Assembly: GCA_964343605.1 (NCBI GenBank)
Contig: CAYFKJ010000007.1
Span: 62,001-126,000, forward strand
Length of the DNA stretch: 64,000 nt
Source: CAYFKJ01 sp964343605
GTDB taxonomy: Bacteria; Pseudomonadota; Alphaproteobacteria; UBA2966
Direction: 5' to 3'
Shown here: positions 7,810 through 16,655 of the stretch, in pieces
Layout: the number at the start of each line of letters is the position of its first letter
Position numbering within the stretch: the first letter of the stretch is position 1
Notes under the pieces: model-generated
The model's database searches: none
Seen by the model: the letters and a program-made list of their open reading frames with translations, nothing else
Told to the model about the DNA's origin: nothing
Program-made: the position numbers and the translations under genes

Positions 7810-8640
7810 TTAGCTTCCTCGTTCGGCAATAAGTCGTTTTAGGTCGGCGATTTCCGCCATTAATGCGTCAAGCCGCTTTTCCAGGACCACAGAATCCGCG
7901 TGCATTGCCGCTGTTTGTGCGTCGAGGTGGGCATCGACGTCCTTCTGTTCGGCCATATGCTGCGACTGCATCGCGTCGACGATGATGCCGATGAACAGGT
8001 TCAGAACCGTAAAGCTGGTGATCAGGATAAACGGGACGAAGAAAATCCAGGCAAGCGGATAGACCTCCAGAACCGGCCGGACGATCCCCATGGACCAACT
8101 TTCCAAGGTCATAATCTGGAAAAGGCTATACATCGACTCCCCGATCGTGCCGAACCATTGAGGGAACGCCGCGCCGAATATCTTCGTGGATACCACTGCG
8201 CCCACATAGAAAATCAGCAGGATCAGCAGGGCGACCGACCCGATTCCCGGAATGGCGGAAAGCAGTGCCTGCACGACCCGTCGCATGGAAGGCACGGCGG
8301 AAAGCAACCGCAAAGTTCGCAGAATACGCAGCGCGCGCAGCACCGCGAGCGGCCCGGACGCCGGTATCAGGGCAATTCCGACGATAACGAAATCGAAGAC
8401 ATTCCATCCGTCCAGGAAGAAACGCCAATGGCGATAGACCAGTTTACCCAATATCTCGAAAACGAACACGGTAATGACGAACTGGTCAAACGCATGCAGC
8501 CAGACCCCAAAGGTCGCTTCGACGCTCGGAACGGTCTCCAGACCAAGGGTTATCGCATTCGCGACGATCAAAGTCGTGACGAATGCTTGAACCCGAGGTC
8601 CCTCAACAAAAATTCCTATCTTTTCTCGCAATGTGGTCAT
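7810..8640 (-). CDS. BacNav-type voltage-gated sodium channel
   Basis: 276-residue single-repeat six-helix channel that would work as a tetramer in the inner membrane. S1-S3 lie at about 17-95. S4 carries four arginines spaced every third residue (Arg102, 105, 108, 111) followed by AVPSMRR, and S5 follows at 130-152. The pore filter TLESWSM at 178-184 matches NavAb exactly, with Glu180 as the high-field sodium site. S6 (NLFIGIIVDAMQ) leads into a cytoplasmic coiled coil to the C-terminus. Depolarisation-gated sodium entry is inferred from this motif set. It is a lone gene, convergent with DUF302. Confidence 0.93.
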   Translation of the reverse strand: MTTLREKIGIFVEGPRVQAFVTTLIVANAITLGLETVPSVEATFGVWLHAFDQFVITVFVFEILGKLVYRHWRFFLDGWNVFDFVIVGIALIPASGPLAVLRALRILRTLRLLSAVPSMRRVVQALLSAIPGIGSVALLILLIFYVGAVVSTKIFGAAFPQWFGTIGESMYSLFQIMTLESWSMGIVRPVLEVYPLAWIFFVPFILITSFTVLNLFIGIIVDAMQSQHMAEQKDVDAHLDAQTAAMHADSVVLEKRLDALMAEIADLKRLIAERGS

Positions 8641-8967
8641 GGCACTCGTTTTTCGTTTGCAGCGGTTCTATGTGCCGCTTTGAGGTAATCACGGCGTCGC
8701 GGGTTTGCAAGCCGACACCGCAACCCAAATTTGCGTGCACTTTGAGGCAGGTAAATATTGAATCCGGATTGTCGACTTCCGGCTAGAGGCAGTGGTTGGG
8801 CGGCTTGCCGAAGTATGACAGCTTCCGGACACCAAGCAGACATTTCGGGATCAAATGTCCGTTGTGGGAAGAACAGCGGACCATACTAAGGGCTGGTGTT
8901 TGAGAGCACTTCTGACCCGAAGCCCACATTGGAAGCACTTCTGTTTGGCCGCGCAAGATGTATTCGA
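8641..8967. other. Intergenic region with degenerate hairpin-repeat copy
   Basis: This 327-bp stretch has no credible gene. It contains a copy of the dispersed CTTCTGACCCGAAG repeat at about 8908-8936, and a related inverted piece (GACATTT...AAATGTCC) around 8843-8863. The channel promoter must lie at its left side. Confidence 0.5.
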
Positions 8968-10056
8968 CTAGGCGGATTTCTCCGTGATCTTCTTGAACAC
9001 CCTCATGAAGTTTCCGCCCAATATTTTGATGATTTCATCGTCCGTGAAGCCGGCACCCTGTAACTCCTCGGCCAGATCAGTGAACTTTGAATAATCATCA
9101 AGCCAGCCCTCATATCCCCTGAGCCCGCCAATATCGGTTCCAAGACAGATATGCTCGACCCCAAAACGGTCGGCAAGGAATTTAAACTGATTCAGAAAGG
9201 CTGCTTTTTGGGAATCGGCCTTTACGAATCCCAACAACTTCGACGGCAAACGAAGCCCCCAAATACCGAGCAGCCCCCCCGTTTCGACTACAATCTTTTG
9301 CTGTTCATGGTCGGAAACTCGTTTAAAGCGCCGCATCCGAACACTTTCTCTATTGAGGTGCAGCGCATGGCTAAGGATCATTGGGGCCCCGAGTGATTCC
9401 GCCGCCAGCCGGGCACCCCTTTTCGTCATATGGGCTACGTCGCATACGATACCAAGACGATCCAATTCCTTGATAAATTGTTTTCCTTCGCCTGTAAGAT
9501 CGCCTTTATCGGTCGCCCTCTGCGAGTCGCCGAACAGGTTTGGCCGGTCATGCACGGGCTGAATGAGGCGCACCCCTTTATCGTAAAACTCTTCAATCGC
9601 TTCCAACCGCCCTTCGGCGAAGTCACCCCCTTCAACAGCCAAAATGCACGCCATTTTCTTGTTTTTCTTGGCCGACAATATTTCCTTCGAGGTTCTCGCT
9701 ATGGGCGCGTTGTAATCCTTCAAAAAGGCCACGGCTCTATCGATGCGGCCTTTCGCATGTCTGTATAGCTCGCCTGGCTGGGTTGATCTAAATTTGGATT
9801 TCGAGCTTCCCATATATGCAGGGCCGTCAGCCACGGCTGAAGCCGTTACGGCGGTTATCCCCGATTTTTCCGCATTTTCGAACACATCGTGATTGTTCCT
9901 CATGATTCCCGGGTGTCCATGGGTGTCGATAGAGATATTGTTGGCTAGGATTGACTTCGGGCTTTCCGCATTGGCCATGCCGGTCGTGAAGGCCAATGCT
10001 CCCAGAGATGCACTGCCGAGCAAAAATCGTCTTCTGTCCAAGTTGCCGAATATCAT
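8968..10056 (-). CDS. Tat-exported membrane-dipeptidase-like protein (peptidase M19)
   Basis: 362 residues. The N-terminus LDRRRFLLGSASLGALAFTTGMANA is a twin-arginine signal. Metal-binding landmarks of the renal dipeptidase family follow in order: IDTHGH near residue 43, VEGGDF near 143 (bridging acidic residue), CDVAHM near 213, LSHALH near 235 and GTDIGG near 305. These zinc enzymes hydrolyse dipeptides, often with D-residues, or beta-lactam-like bonds. A folded periplasmic zinc enzyme fits Tat export. It stands alone in the AT-richer block. Confidence 0.9.
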   Translation of the reverse strand: MIFGNLDRRRFLLGSASLGALAFTTGMANAESPKSILANNISIDTHGHPGIMRNNHDVFENAEKSGITAVTASAVADGPAYMGSSKSKFRSTQPGELYRHAKGRIDRAVAFLKDYNAPIARTSKEILSAKKNKKMACILAVEGGDFAEGRLEAIEEFYDKGVRLIQPVHDRPNLFGDSQRATDKGDLTGEGKQFIKELDRLGIVCDVAHMTKRGARLAAESLGAPMILSHALHLNRESVRMRRFKRVSDHEQQKIVVETGGLLGIWGLRLPSKLLGFVKADSQKAAFLNQFKFLADRFGVEHICLGTDIGGLRGYEGWLDDYSKFTDLAEELQGAGFTDDEIIKILGGNFMRVFKKITEKSA

Positions 10057-10272
10057 CGAAATTACTTACCCCCCTATTCAATGCCGATATTCGATAGCCA
10101 AGATCGTATCAGAGTAAGCTTGATCCTTATGAGTTTTCTACTGAATTGGCCCGCTGTTGGCTACTTGCTGACTATGGAACACAGATCTGACAACGTCTGC
10201 TTCTGACCCACTGCGGACATTCGAAAGAGCCGGCCGCCTATTAACAAATTCACTCGAGGCTGAAAAGCCAAG

Positions 10273-10740
10273 CTAATTCCTGATCACCTCTGCTGCAAAA
10301 CAGCCACGCCCTGCGTTATGAGCATGCAGATAATCCACTTCGGGGTTTTCCAGGAGTGCATCGAAGCAATTTGCGGCACTGGCACCATCGATAATCACGC
10401 CGTCCAACATCATCCCATTCTTATTAAAGGCCCGGACGGAGAGTTGCCGGCGTGCAAGCACCTTGGGTACCTGGTTGGGAGGTGGCCTATGTTCAACCGC
10501 ACCATCGATGATGAAGATCGCGTGTGACGACTTGTAGGGGCTGTTGGCAGATTGGTGCTGAAAATTGATCAGGATTAGGCGTTCACCGGGTTCAGCGTCA
10601 CGCAGTTCGATCCGACAAGGGAAACCTGGATATTCGTCGGCGATGTAGGAATGAGCGCCAACCGCGAGTAGTTCGTCGTCGGATTTGTGATACAGGTGCT
10701 GGAAGAGGGTGGAAGATAGGGGGTTAATTTGGAAGGACAT
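10273..10740 (-). CDS. DUF1203 domain-containing protein
   Basis: 155 residues covering the whole family length. The diagnostic end YLHAHNAGRGCFAAEVIR is present, with PCRIELRDAEPGERLILINFQH in the first third. Family function is unknown; members are small soluble proteins common in proteobacteria. Leaderless, no membrane segment, flanked by long non-coding stretches. Confidence 0.85.
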   Translation of the reverse strand: MSFQINPLSSTLFQHLYHKSDDELLAVGAHSYIADEYPGFPCRIELRDAEPGERLILINFQHQSANSPYKSSHAIFIIDGAVEHRPPPNQVPKVLARRQLSVRAFNKNGMMLDGVIIDGASAANCFDALLENPEVDYLHAHNAGRGCFAAEVIRN

Positions 10741-11117
10741 GGATTTCTCCGGCCTGAGAGCGTGTTTGCAGATACCTTTAAGGAACGAGTGATGGAAGGG
10801 CCACCCGGTTCTTGCTGCCTTTTTCTATCAAGATGAATTTCCGTAAGATTGTCGGATCAACCGTCCCCGCAACCCTCAAACGCGGACCTGACAGTTGACT
10901 TCTCTGACTACGGTTCCGCTCTCGGCACCGCCTGGTCTGCGGCAGGAGGGAAATTACCCTTGCCCAAAACCGGATGTAATTTGGCGCGATCGAAAACCGC
11001 CGTTCATGACCCGAAGCGGACTTGTTTTGGCGGCTCGTTGACCAGATTTATCCGGTTTCCGAAACCAGAATGAAATCGTTTGTTCCTTAGACCGACCGGC
11101 CCTTCGTAGCGCATCTA
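10741..11117. other. Intergenic region, no gene seen
   Basis: 377 bp. A short rightward open frame (10849-11073) has no ribosome site and no recognisable product, and it overlaps another degenerate copy of the dispersed repeat at about 11001-11022 (CATGACCCGAAGCGGAC). I see nothing else in it. Confidence 0.5.
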
Positions 11118-12203
11118 TTAATTGCCTAAGGTCGAGGGGCGCCTGGAATGGTGCATGTTGGTGACGGAAAAATGGAGGCCATCTCTCGTCAACCGCCCTT
11201 CATTCTCAAGTTTAACCAAATGCGCTTCCGTGACTGAAGAATACCAGGGGCAGAGTTCCAACGCCCGTGCGCTATATAGGTGCCGGTCGAGGTCACGGCA
11301 GGTTTTTGGGCCAGCCGAAAGCTGCTCTTCAATTTCGTTCTGGCGACTGACGATGACAGATTGAGTCTCCGCCACGGCCGCCCGGTAATCGTTGAAGGCT
11401 CCTCCATGGGAGGGGAAGGCTTCGCGGACTGAGTAGTCCGCGGCATTTGCCAGACTTTCAAGATAGCGAACGACGCCCCCGCCACTCGACGAATACCAGG
11501 GCAAGGCCGCCCCGGCACCGCTGTTGCGCAGGAAATCCGTCGTCAGCATGATGCCTTTGTCGCCCTCATAAAACATCATCAAGCCAGCCTCATGACCGGG
11601 CACGGGAATGGCCTCAAGGCAATAGGCTCCTAATTGCAGCCGATCACCGTCATGAATGGCGGTAACATCCGCTTCCGCTAGCAGCCAGTCACCGCAGGTT
11701 TGTCGGAAGTTGTCCAACACGTCGTAGTCAGCCAGTTCGGGAACGATTTCCCGCACTGCCCCCGGCAGGATTTGCTCCGACTGCAGCTCAGGGTTAGTGG
11801 CAATGGGGAGCGATTTTGCCGACAGCAGTATTAGCGGCGTGACATGCTTCGTGAATTGCCGGACACCTGCGATATGATCGGTATGGCCGTGGGTCAGCAG
11901 AATGGTGTGGACATCCTCAACCGCATGCCCGGCGCTGGCGATACAGGCAGCAATTCCGCTAAAACTTTCTTCCCTGTCGAGGCCGGTATCGATGAGGATG
12001 AGTCCTTCCTGGTCGACGATTACCCAGACATTTGCCGCTGTTGGCCAGCGGCGACCGTCAAATTCGAGGAAGAAAAAATCCTCCCTTACCGCATTCAGCT
12101 TGTACACCCGATCCGATCTTTCCCTGTCCACCTTTAATGCGGCGCAGATCATATGGAATATGCCAAACGGGAGGAAGAGACTGGTTTCTCTGGTCGGTAC
12201 CAT
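11118..12203 (-). CDS. MBL-fold metallohydrolase
   Basis: About 361 residues from ATG 12203. THGHTDHIAG near residue 96 is the zinc-binding HxHxDH motif of metallo-beta-lactamase-fold hydrolases; PVPGHEAGLMMFY and SHGG supply later metal ligands. The C-terminal third (FNDYRAAVAETQSVIVSRQNEIEEQL) resembles the LACTB2/glyoxalase-II-like winged helix seen in thioesterase or lactonase members. The start is uncertain: a GTG at 12242 is in frame and no candidate has a strong ribosome site. The substrate is unknown. Confidence 0.85.
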   Translation of the reverse strand: MVPTRETSLFLPFGIFHMICAALKVDRERSDRVYKLNAVREDFFFLEFDGRRWPTAANVWVIVDQEGLILIDTGLDREESFSGIAACIASAGHAVEDVHTILLTHGHTDHIAGVRQFTKHVTPLILLSAKSLPIATNPELQSEQILPGAVREIVPELADYDVLDNFRQTCGDWLLAEADVTAIHDGDRLQLGAYCLEAIPVPGHEAGLMMFYEGDKGIMLTTDFLRNSGAGAALPWYSSSGGGVVRYLESLANAADYSVREAFPSHGGAFNDYRAAVAETQSVIVSRQNEIEEQLSAGPKTCRDLDRHLYSARALELCPWYSSVTEAHLVKLENEGRLTRDGLHFSVTNMHHSRRPSTLGN

Positions 12204-12482
12204 CACCAATGGTTTGTCGAGCGGCGAATTTGCCGAAAACACAATGCTGTCGGTTCTTTCCGGTGGGAGTCGAATGTCTGGAATTGGCTATCGGCGGGCT
12301 TCGAAAGGTGATGATTTCAAGGTCGATTTCAGATCCGGAATTGACATACTGACCAGTGTTTGCTGAAGGCAATGATGCCTCCGACGGCAACCTTTTGCCC
12401 CGGTCGCAGTATTACTCCATATGAGGCTTCAAATGTGATCGTCCGATCATACATTAGGAGCCGCGAAACGCGGAGAAACAAT

Positions 12483-12866
12483 ATGGCAAGGGTATTCTTC
12501 ATCGTTCTTGGCATAGCTGCTGGATTTGGCGTGATTTCGATTGCGCTCAGCTCAAATTCCGAAGATGAGAATATTGCTGTCACCTGTCGCGAAGATGGAA
12601 TCGATTCACGTAAAGCTCTAAACGATTTTATAGAAAGCGGCCTCGTGGCCGCCGAAGAACGCAGAAGCGACAAAATCTTACGCCTGTACGTGGTTGATCA
12701 AAAATGGCATTCCATGGGTGACGACCTGCGCGCCGAGATAGCCTTCCATGGCTACTGCATGGCCATCGATTCATCCGGACGGGGTACCGTTCTCGTGAAA
12801 AGCCGGAACAGCGAACGCATACTTTATTCAATAGTCGACGGTTACTTTCATCCGTTAAGGCCATAA
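12483..12866 (+). CDS. Hypothetical small membrane-anchored or exported protein
   Basis: 127 residues from ATG 12483, which has a GGAGAA ribosome site nine bases upstream; the frame is open further upstream but without support. One hydrophobic segment, VFFIVLGIAAGFGVISIALS, lies at residues 4-23, so the rest is probably periplasmic. I do not recognise the domain. It has two cysteines (VTCRED and GYCMAI). The genes on both sides run leftward, so it is transcribed alone. Confidence 0.65.
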   Translation: MARVFFIVLGIAAGFGVISIALSSNSEDENIAVTCREDGIDSRKALNDFIESGLVAAEERRSDKILRLYVVDQKWHSMGDDLRAEIAFHGYCMAIDSSGRGTVLVKSRNSERILYSIVDGYFHPLRP

Positions 12867-13009
12867 CAATATTCTGTGACGGCAATGGGCGGAGCAGCTG
12901 GCATAGGCAATGAGCGTGCTTGCAACCGTCCGCAATTGGCTATGAGGAGACAATTACGCACGGCATCTGAATTAACCATTCTCAATCGGACAGCGGACAT
13001 AAAGCGCAA

Positions 13010-13043
13010 CAAAAAAGGGCCCGCCGACCGGCGAGCCCTTTTC
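13010..13043 (-). terminator. Rho-independent terminator after rpsI
   Basis: AAAAGGGC and its partner GCCCTTTT enclose a second CGCCG/CGGCG stem, and read leftward the hairpin ends in a T-run. It sits 23 bp beyond the rpsI stop. Confidence 0.8.
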
Positions 13044-13065
13044 TTTGTCGTATGTCCTGCCGTGC

Positions 13066-13614
13066 CTAGCGCTTCGAAAACTGGAAGCTGCGGCGGGCCT
13101 TGGCGCGGCCGTACTTCTTGCGCTCGACGACGCGGGCGTCGCGGGTCAGGAAACCACCCTTCTTCAAGACCGGCCGAAGAGCCGGCTCAAAGTTCACCAG
13201 GGCGCGGCTGATGCCGTGGCGCACGGCGCCGGCTTGGCCGCTAAGGCCGCCACCCGTCACCGTGCAAACCAGATCGTACTGGTTGACGCGGTCGACGGCA
13301 GCGAAAGGCTGGTTGATCAGCATGCGCAGCACGGGACGGGCGAAATAGGTCTCCCCTTCCCGGCCGTTGACGGAAATCTTGCCGCTGCCGGGCTTGATCC
13401 AGACGCGGGCGACGGCGTTCTTGCGCTTACCGGTGGCATAGGCGCGGCCCTGCTCGTCGATCTTCGGTTCGGCGATCTCGATAACCTCGGGCTGAGCCGG
13501 CGCGACATCTGCCGGCGCCTCGCTCGCGGCCTCGGCCGCGGCTTCTTCGGCGGCGGCGGGCGGGTTTTCCGTCAGCTCCTTAAGATCGGCCAGCGTGTGC
13601 TTCTCTTCGGCCAT
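13066..13614 (-). CDS. rpsI: 30S ribosomal protein uS9
   Basis: 182 residues. The conserved uS9 body starts about residue 55 with YATGKRKNAVARVWIKPGSG and ends with the invariant basic tail KYGRAKARRSFQFSKR, which reaches the P-site tRNA. It is longer than the usual 130 because of an N-terminal extension of about 50 residues rich in Ala and Glu, seen in many alphaproteobacteria. It follows rplM two bases downstream, the standard pair. Confidence 0.98.
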   Translation of the reverse strand: MAEEKHTLADLKELTENPPAAAEEAAAEAASEAPADVAPAQPEVIEIAEPKIDEQGRAYATGKRKNAVARVWIKPGSGKISVNGREGETYFARPVLRMLINQPFAAVDRVNQYDLVCTVTGGGLSGQAGAVRHGISRALVNFEPALRPVLKKGGFLTRDARVVERKKYGRAKARRSFQFSKR

Positions 13615-13616
13615 GC

Positions 13617-14081
13617 TCAGGCGCTCCTCTTATTCTTGGGGTTCATGGCGGCGACATCCAGCGTTTCAGGCTGTTGAGCCTCATGGGGATGGTCGGTGCC
13701 GGCGTAGACCCGCAGGTTCTTCATCTGTTGGCGTCCCAGCGGCGTGCGCGGGAGCATGCGTTGAACGGCCTTGAACACGACCCGGTCGGGGTGGTTGCCG
13801 TCGAGAATCTTGTCGGCGGTGCGGCTCTTGATGCCGCCCGGATAACCGGTGTGCCAGTGATAGGTCTTATCCGTCCGCTTGCGGCCGGTGAGATGAACCT
13901 TGCCGGCATTGACGACGATGACGTTGTCACCGCAATCGATGTTCGGCGTAAAGGAGGGCTTGTGCTTGCCCCTGAGGCGGGTGGCGACGACCGATGCGAG
14001 TCGGCCCAGGATAAGGCCATCGGCATCGATCAGGATCCACTTCTTCTCCACCTCGGAGGGTTTGGCGGAATATGTCTTCAT
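13617..14081 (-). CDS. rplM: 50S ribosomal protein uL13
   Basis: 154 residues from ATG 14081 (MKTYSAKPSEVEKKW); the frame is open 33 codons further but that part is not uL13. WILIDADGLILGRLASVVA and KTYHWHTGYPGGIKS are the family's conserved blocks. It is an early-assembly 50S protein, co-transcribed with rpsI. Confidence 0.98.
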   Translation of the reverse strand: MKTYSAKPSEVEKKWILIDADGLILGRLASVVATRLRGKHKPSFTPNIDCGDNVIVVNAGKVHLTGRKRTDKTYHWHTGYPGGIKSRTADKILDGNHPDRVVFKAVQRMLPRTPLGRQQMKNLRVYAGTDHPHEAQQPETLDVAAMNPKNKRSA

Positions 14082-14255
14082 GACGTCACTCTGATCTGAA
14101 GCACCGGCCCCATGCCGGTGCACACTTCCAATACAGTCGGAAAAACGGGGAATCGGTTCGCGCAATACAAACCGCTTCAACGGCGGCGGAGTATGTCAGA
14201 ATTCGACACTCAGTCAACCATAAATATGGACATAATATCAGATAGTTATATATGA

Positions 14256-14269
14256 GGTATTATAATACC
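14256..14269. promoter_or_regulatory. AT-rich palindrome with TATAAT boxes upstream of rplM
   Basis: GGTATTATAATACC is a perfect 14-bp dyad that contains TATAAT on both strands, in the AT-rich tract between the thioesterase gene and rplM. The leftward TATAAT (14264-14259) could be the rplM -10 box, but no good -35 hexamer stands at 16-18 bases, so this is tentative. Confidence 0.35.
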
Positions 14270-14310
14270 GCTGAACAAGCTATTCCGATTAAATGATAAA
14301 ACGGAAATTA

Positions 14311-14751
14311 CTACTCATCCCTGTCCGGCGGGATGGAATAGGTTGCGGTAACGTGGGCCACGGGATCGTCGTCGCCCTCTGTCAGAAGTGTCACCTCGCC
14401 CACCGCCAAGCGCCGGCCGAGCTTCAGAATACTGGCCTTGGCAATGATGTCGGCAGGCTTCGGACGCCGCAGGAAATTGCAGTTGAGGCTGGTGGTGACG
14501 GCCAGTTCCACCCGCCCGATCATGCCGAGGACGACGGCATACATGGCGGCGTCCGCCAGCCCCATCATAGCGGGACCGGATACCGTACCGCCGGGCCGCA
14601 GGACGTCGTCGGAAGTCTTGAGGCGCAACTGGGCATGGCCGTGGCCGATTTCCTCGGCGACAATGCCGAATATATCCATAAAAGGCAGCTGCTCGGCAGC
14701 CAATTGGTGGAACTCTTCCGCTGTGATACGCGGCGCTTTACTGCTGCTCAT
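14311..14751 (-). CDS. PaaI-type hotdog-fold thioesterase
   Basis: 146 residues. PGGTVSGPAMMGLADAAMYAVVL holds the central hotdog helix and the acidic residue used by PaaI-like thioesterases, and TSLNCNFLRRPKP follows as in the family. It probably hydrolyses acyl- or aryl-CoA thioesters. It is upstream of rplM on the same strand but 230 bp away, so probably separate. Confidence 0.88.
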   Translation of the reverse strand: MSSSKAPRITAEEFHQLAAEQLPFMDIFGIVAEEIGHGHAQLRLKTSDDVLRPGGTVSGPAMMGLADAAMYAVVLGMIGRVELAVTTSLNCNFLRRPKPADIIAKASILKLGRRLAVGEVTLLTEGDDDPVAHVTATYSIPPDRDE

Positions 14752-14978
14752 GCCAAGCCGTCGGCCCCTCTCTTTGTCATCTCGCCCGTGTCCGATCGCT
14801 AGCGCAATCTCAGATAGTATTAGTCGGCTGTTAAGATATCGATTTCAAACATTCTCCATCTCCCGTCCGCGCCGCAGTGCCTAGTGAATTTGACTATTCT
14901 CAAGGGCGCACACATTTAGATCAAATCCAAACTTCGGGGGCGCTCAAAAAACAACAATTCTGCGACCAGGAGCACGAA

Positions 14979-16541
14979 ATGCTAGCGAAGAAAAAAGACA
15001 AGGCCGGCGTACAAATGGATGCCGAGCAACTTTCAGACATGCTCGAAAACATGCCGATCAACGTCCTTATGGCCGACCCTGAGACACTCGTACTTTACTA
15101 CGCCAACAAAGCCAGCCTCGATACGTTAAAAGCCATTGAACATCTTCTCCCCGTTAAGGCTGACGAAGTCGTCGGTCAATGCATTGATATCTTTCACAAG
15201 AATCCCTCGCATCAACGCAATATCCTTGGCGATCCCGACAACCTTCCCTATGCCTCTCACATCAAACTGGGTGACGAAATCCTGGATCTCCTGGTGACGC
15301 CTGTCAGGAACAGGGCTGGGGACTACATTGCCGCCATGGCGACCTGGAGCGTCATCACCGAAAAGGTCAAAGCAGATGCGGCCACGGACCGGCTGCAGCA
15401 AATGATCGAATTGATGCCGATCAACGTCATGATGGCGGACGCCGAAACGCTTGACCTCACCTACATCAACAAACAGGCCCGCGAAACGCTCAAGTCATTG
15501 GAGCACTTGCTGCCGGTGAAGGCCGAGGATCTCTTGGGCACCTGCATCGATATCTTCCACAAGGATCCCTCCCACCAGCGCAAGTTGTTGGGCGATCCCG
15601 CCAACCTGCCCCACGCCGCCAAAATCAAATTGGGCGACGAAACCCTGAGGTTGGACGTCAGTGCCGTGCTCGACAAGGACGGTGGCTACATCGGCCCCAT
15701 GGTCTCGTGGAGCGTCATTACCAGCCAGGTGGCCATCGCCAACAACGTTTCAGAGGTCGTCAATGTCGTGGCGTCGGCTTCCACCGAACTGAAATCGAGT
15801 GCCGAAACCATGGCCAGTACGGCTGAAAGCACATCGACCCAAAGCACCGCCGTCGCGGCGGCTTCCGAACAGGTCAGCGCCAACGTGCAGACGGTTTCGG
15901 CGGCGACGGAGGAGCTTTCGAGTTCGGTTGATGAAATCAGCCGTCAGGTGAGCGAATCGACGAAGATCTCCGAGGAAGCCGTGGCGGAGACGGAGCGCAC
16001 CAACAAGGTGGTGCTAAGCCTTGACGAAGCGGCGCAAAAAATCGGCGACGTGGTGGAGCTGATCAGTGACATCGCCGGCCAGACCAACCTGTTGGCCCTG
16101 AATGCCACGATCGAAGCCGCACGCGCGGGCGAATCCGGCAAGGGCTTCGCGGTCGTTGCCTCCGAGGTCAAGAGCCTTGCCAATCAGACCGCCCAGGCGA
16201 CCGAAGATATCGCCGGTCAGATCGGCAGCATCCAGTCCGCCACCGCCGAAACCGTGAAGGCGATCAAAGGGGTGGGCGAAACCATCACCAAGCTTAGTGA
16301 AATCGCCACATCGATCAGCTCGGCCGTTGAGGAACAGGGCGCGGCCACGGGCGAAATCAGCCGGAACGTGCAGGAAGCCTCGAACGGAACCCAGGACGTC
16401 ACCGGCAATATCACTCAGGTCAGCGCCAGCGCCGCGGAAAGTGGCCAGGCTGCAAGTCAGGTGCTGGATGCGGCAAATGGCCTTTCCGAGGAAGCGGAGA
16501 AAATGCGCAGGGAAATCGACGCCTTCCTCGATACGCTCTAG
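14979..16541 (+). CDS. Soluble methyl-accepting chemotaxis protein with tandem PAS domains
   Basis: 520 residues from ATG 14979, with an AGGAG site seven bases upstream; an upstream GTG frame lacks one. There is no signal or membrane helix, so it is cytoplasmic. Two PAS-like repeats of about 120 residues (17-136 and 137-255) are close copies, each with MPINV, EHLLPVKA and the block DIFHK-P-SHQR. The signalling domain follows, with the hairpin tip DIAGQTNLLALNATIEAARAGE. No CheR-tethering pentapeptide is visible at the end (ends AFLDTL). The PAS pair should sense a cytoplasmic signal, perhaps redox or haem, by analogy with Aer-like and BdlA-like proteins. Confidence 0.92.
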   Translation: MLAKKKDKAGVQMDAEQLSDMLENMPINVLMADPETLVLYYANKASLDTLKAIEHLLPVKADEVVGQCIDIFHKNPSHQRNILGDPDNLPYASHIKLGDEILDLLVTPVRNRAGDYIAAMATWSVITEKVKADAATDRLQQMIELMPINVMMADAETLDLTYINKQARETLKSLEHLLPVKAEDLLGTCIDIFHKDPSHQRKLLGDPANLPHAAKIKLGDETLRLDVSAVLDKDGGYIGPMVSWSVITSQVAIANNVSEVVNVVASASTELKSSAETMASTAESTSTQSTAVAAASEQVSANVQTVSAATEELSSSVDEISRQVSESTKISEEAVAETERTNKVVLSLDEAAQKIGDVVELISDIAGQTNLLALNATIEAARAGESGKGFAVVASEVKSLANQTAQATEDIAGQIGSIQSATAETVKAIKGVGETITKLSEIATSISSAVEEQGAATGEISRNVQEASNGTQDVTGNITQVSASAAESGQAASQVLDAANGLSEEAEKMRREIDAFLDTL

Positions 16542-16655
16542 ATCGAATATCGGTTTCAATTGCCACTTTTTGGCGCTTTGCCAGATTTAGGCGTCGGGCT
16601 ATCATTCCGCCGTTGGTCCGATCAATCATAATCGGCGGCGGAATGGGATCGTTCG

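Noticed and set aside
10849..11073. 74-codon rightward frame in the gap beside DUF1203
   Set aside because: No ribosome site, no homology recognised and it includes a dispersed repeat copy.
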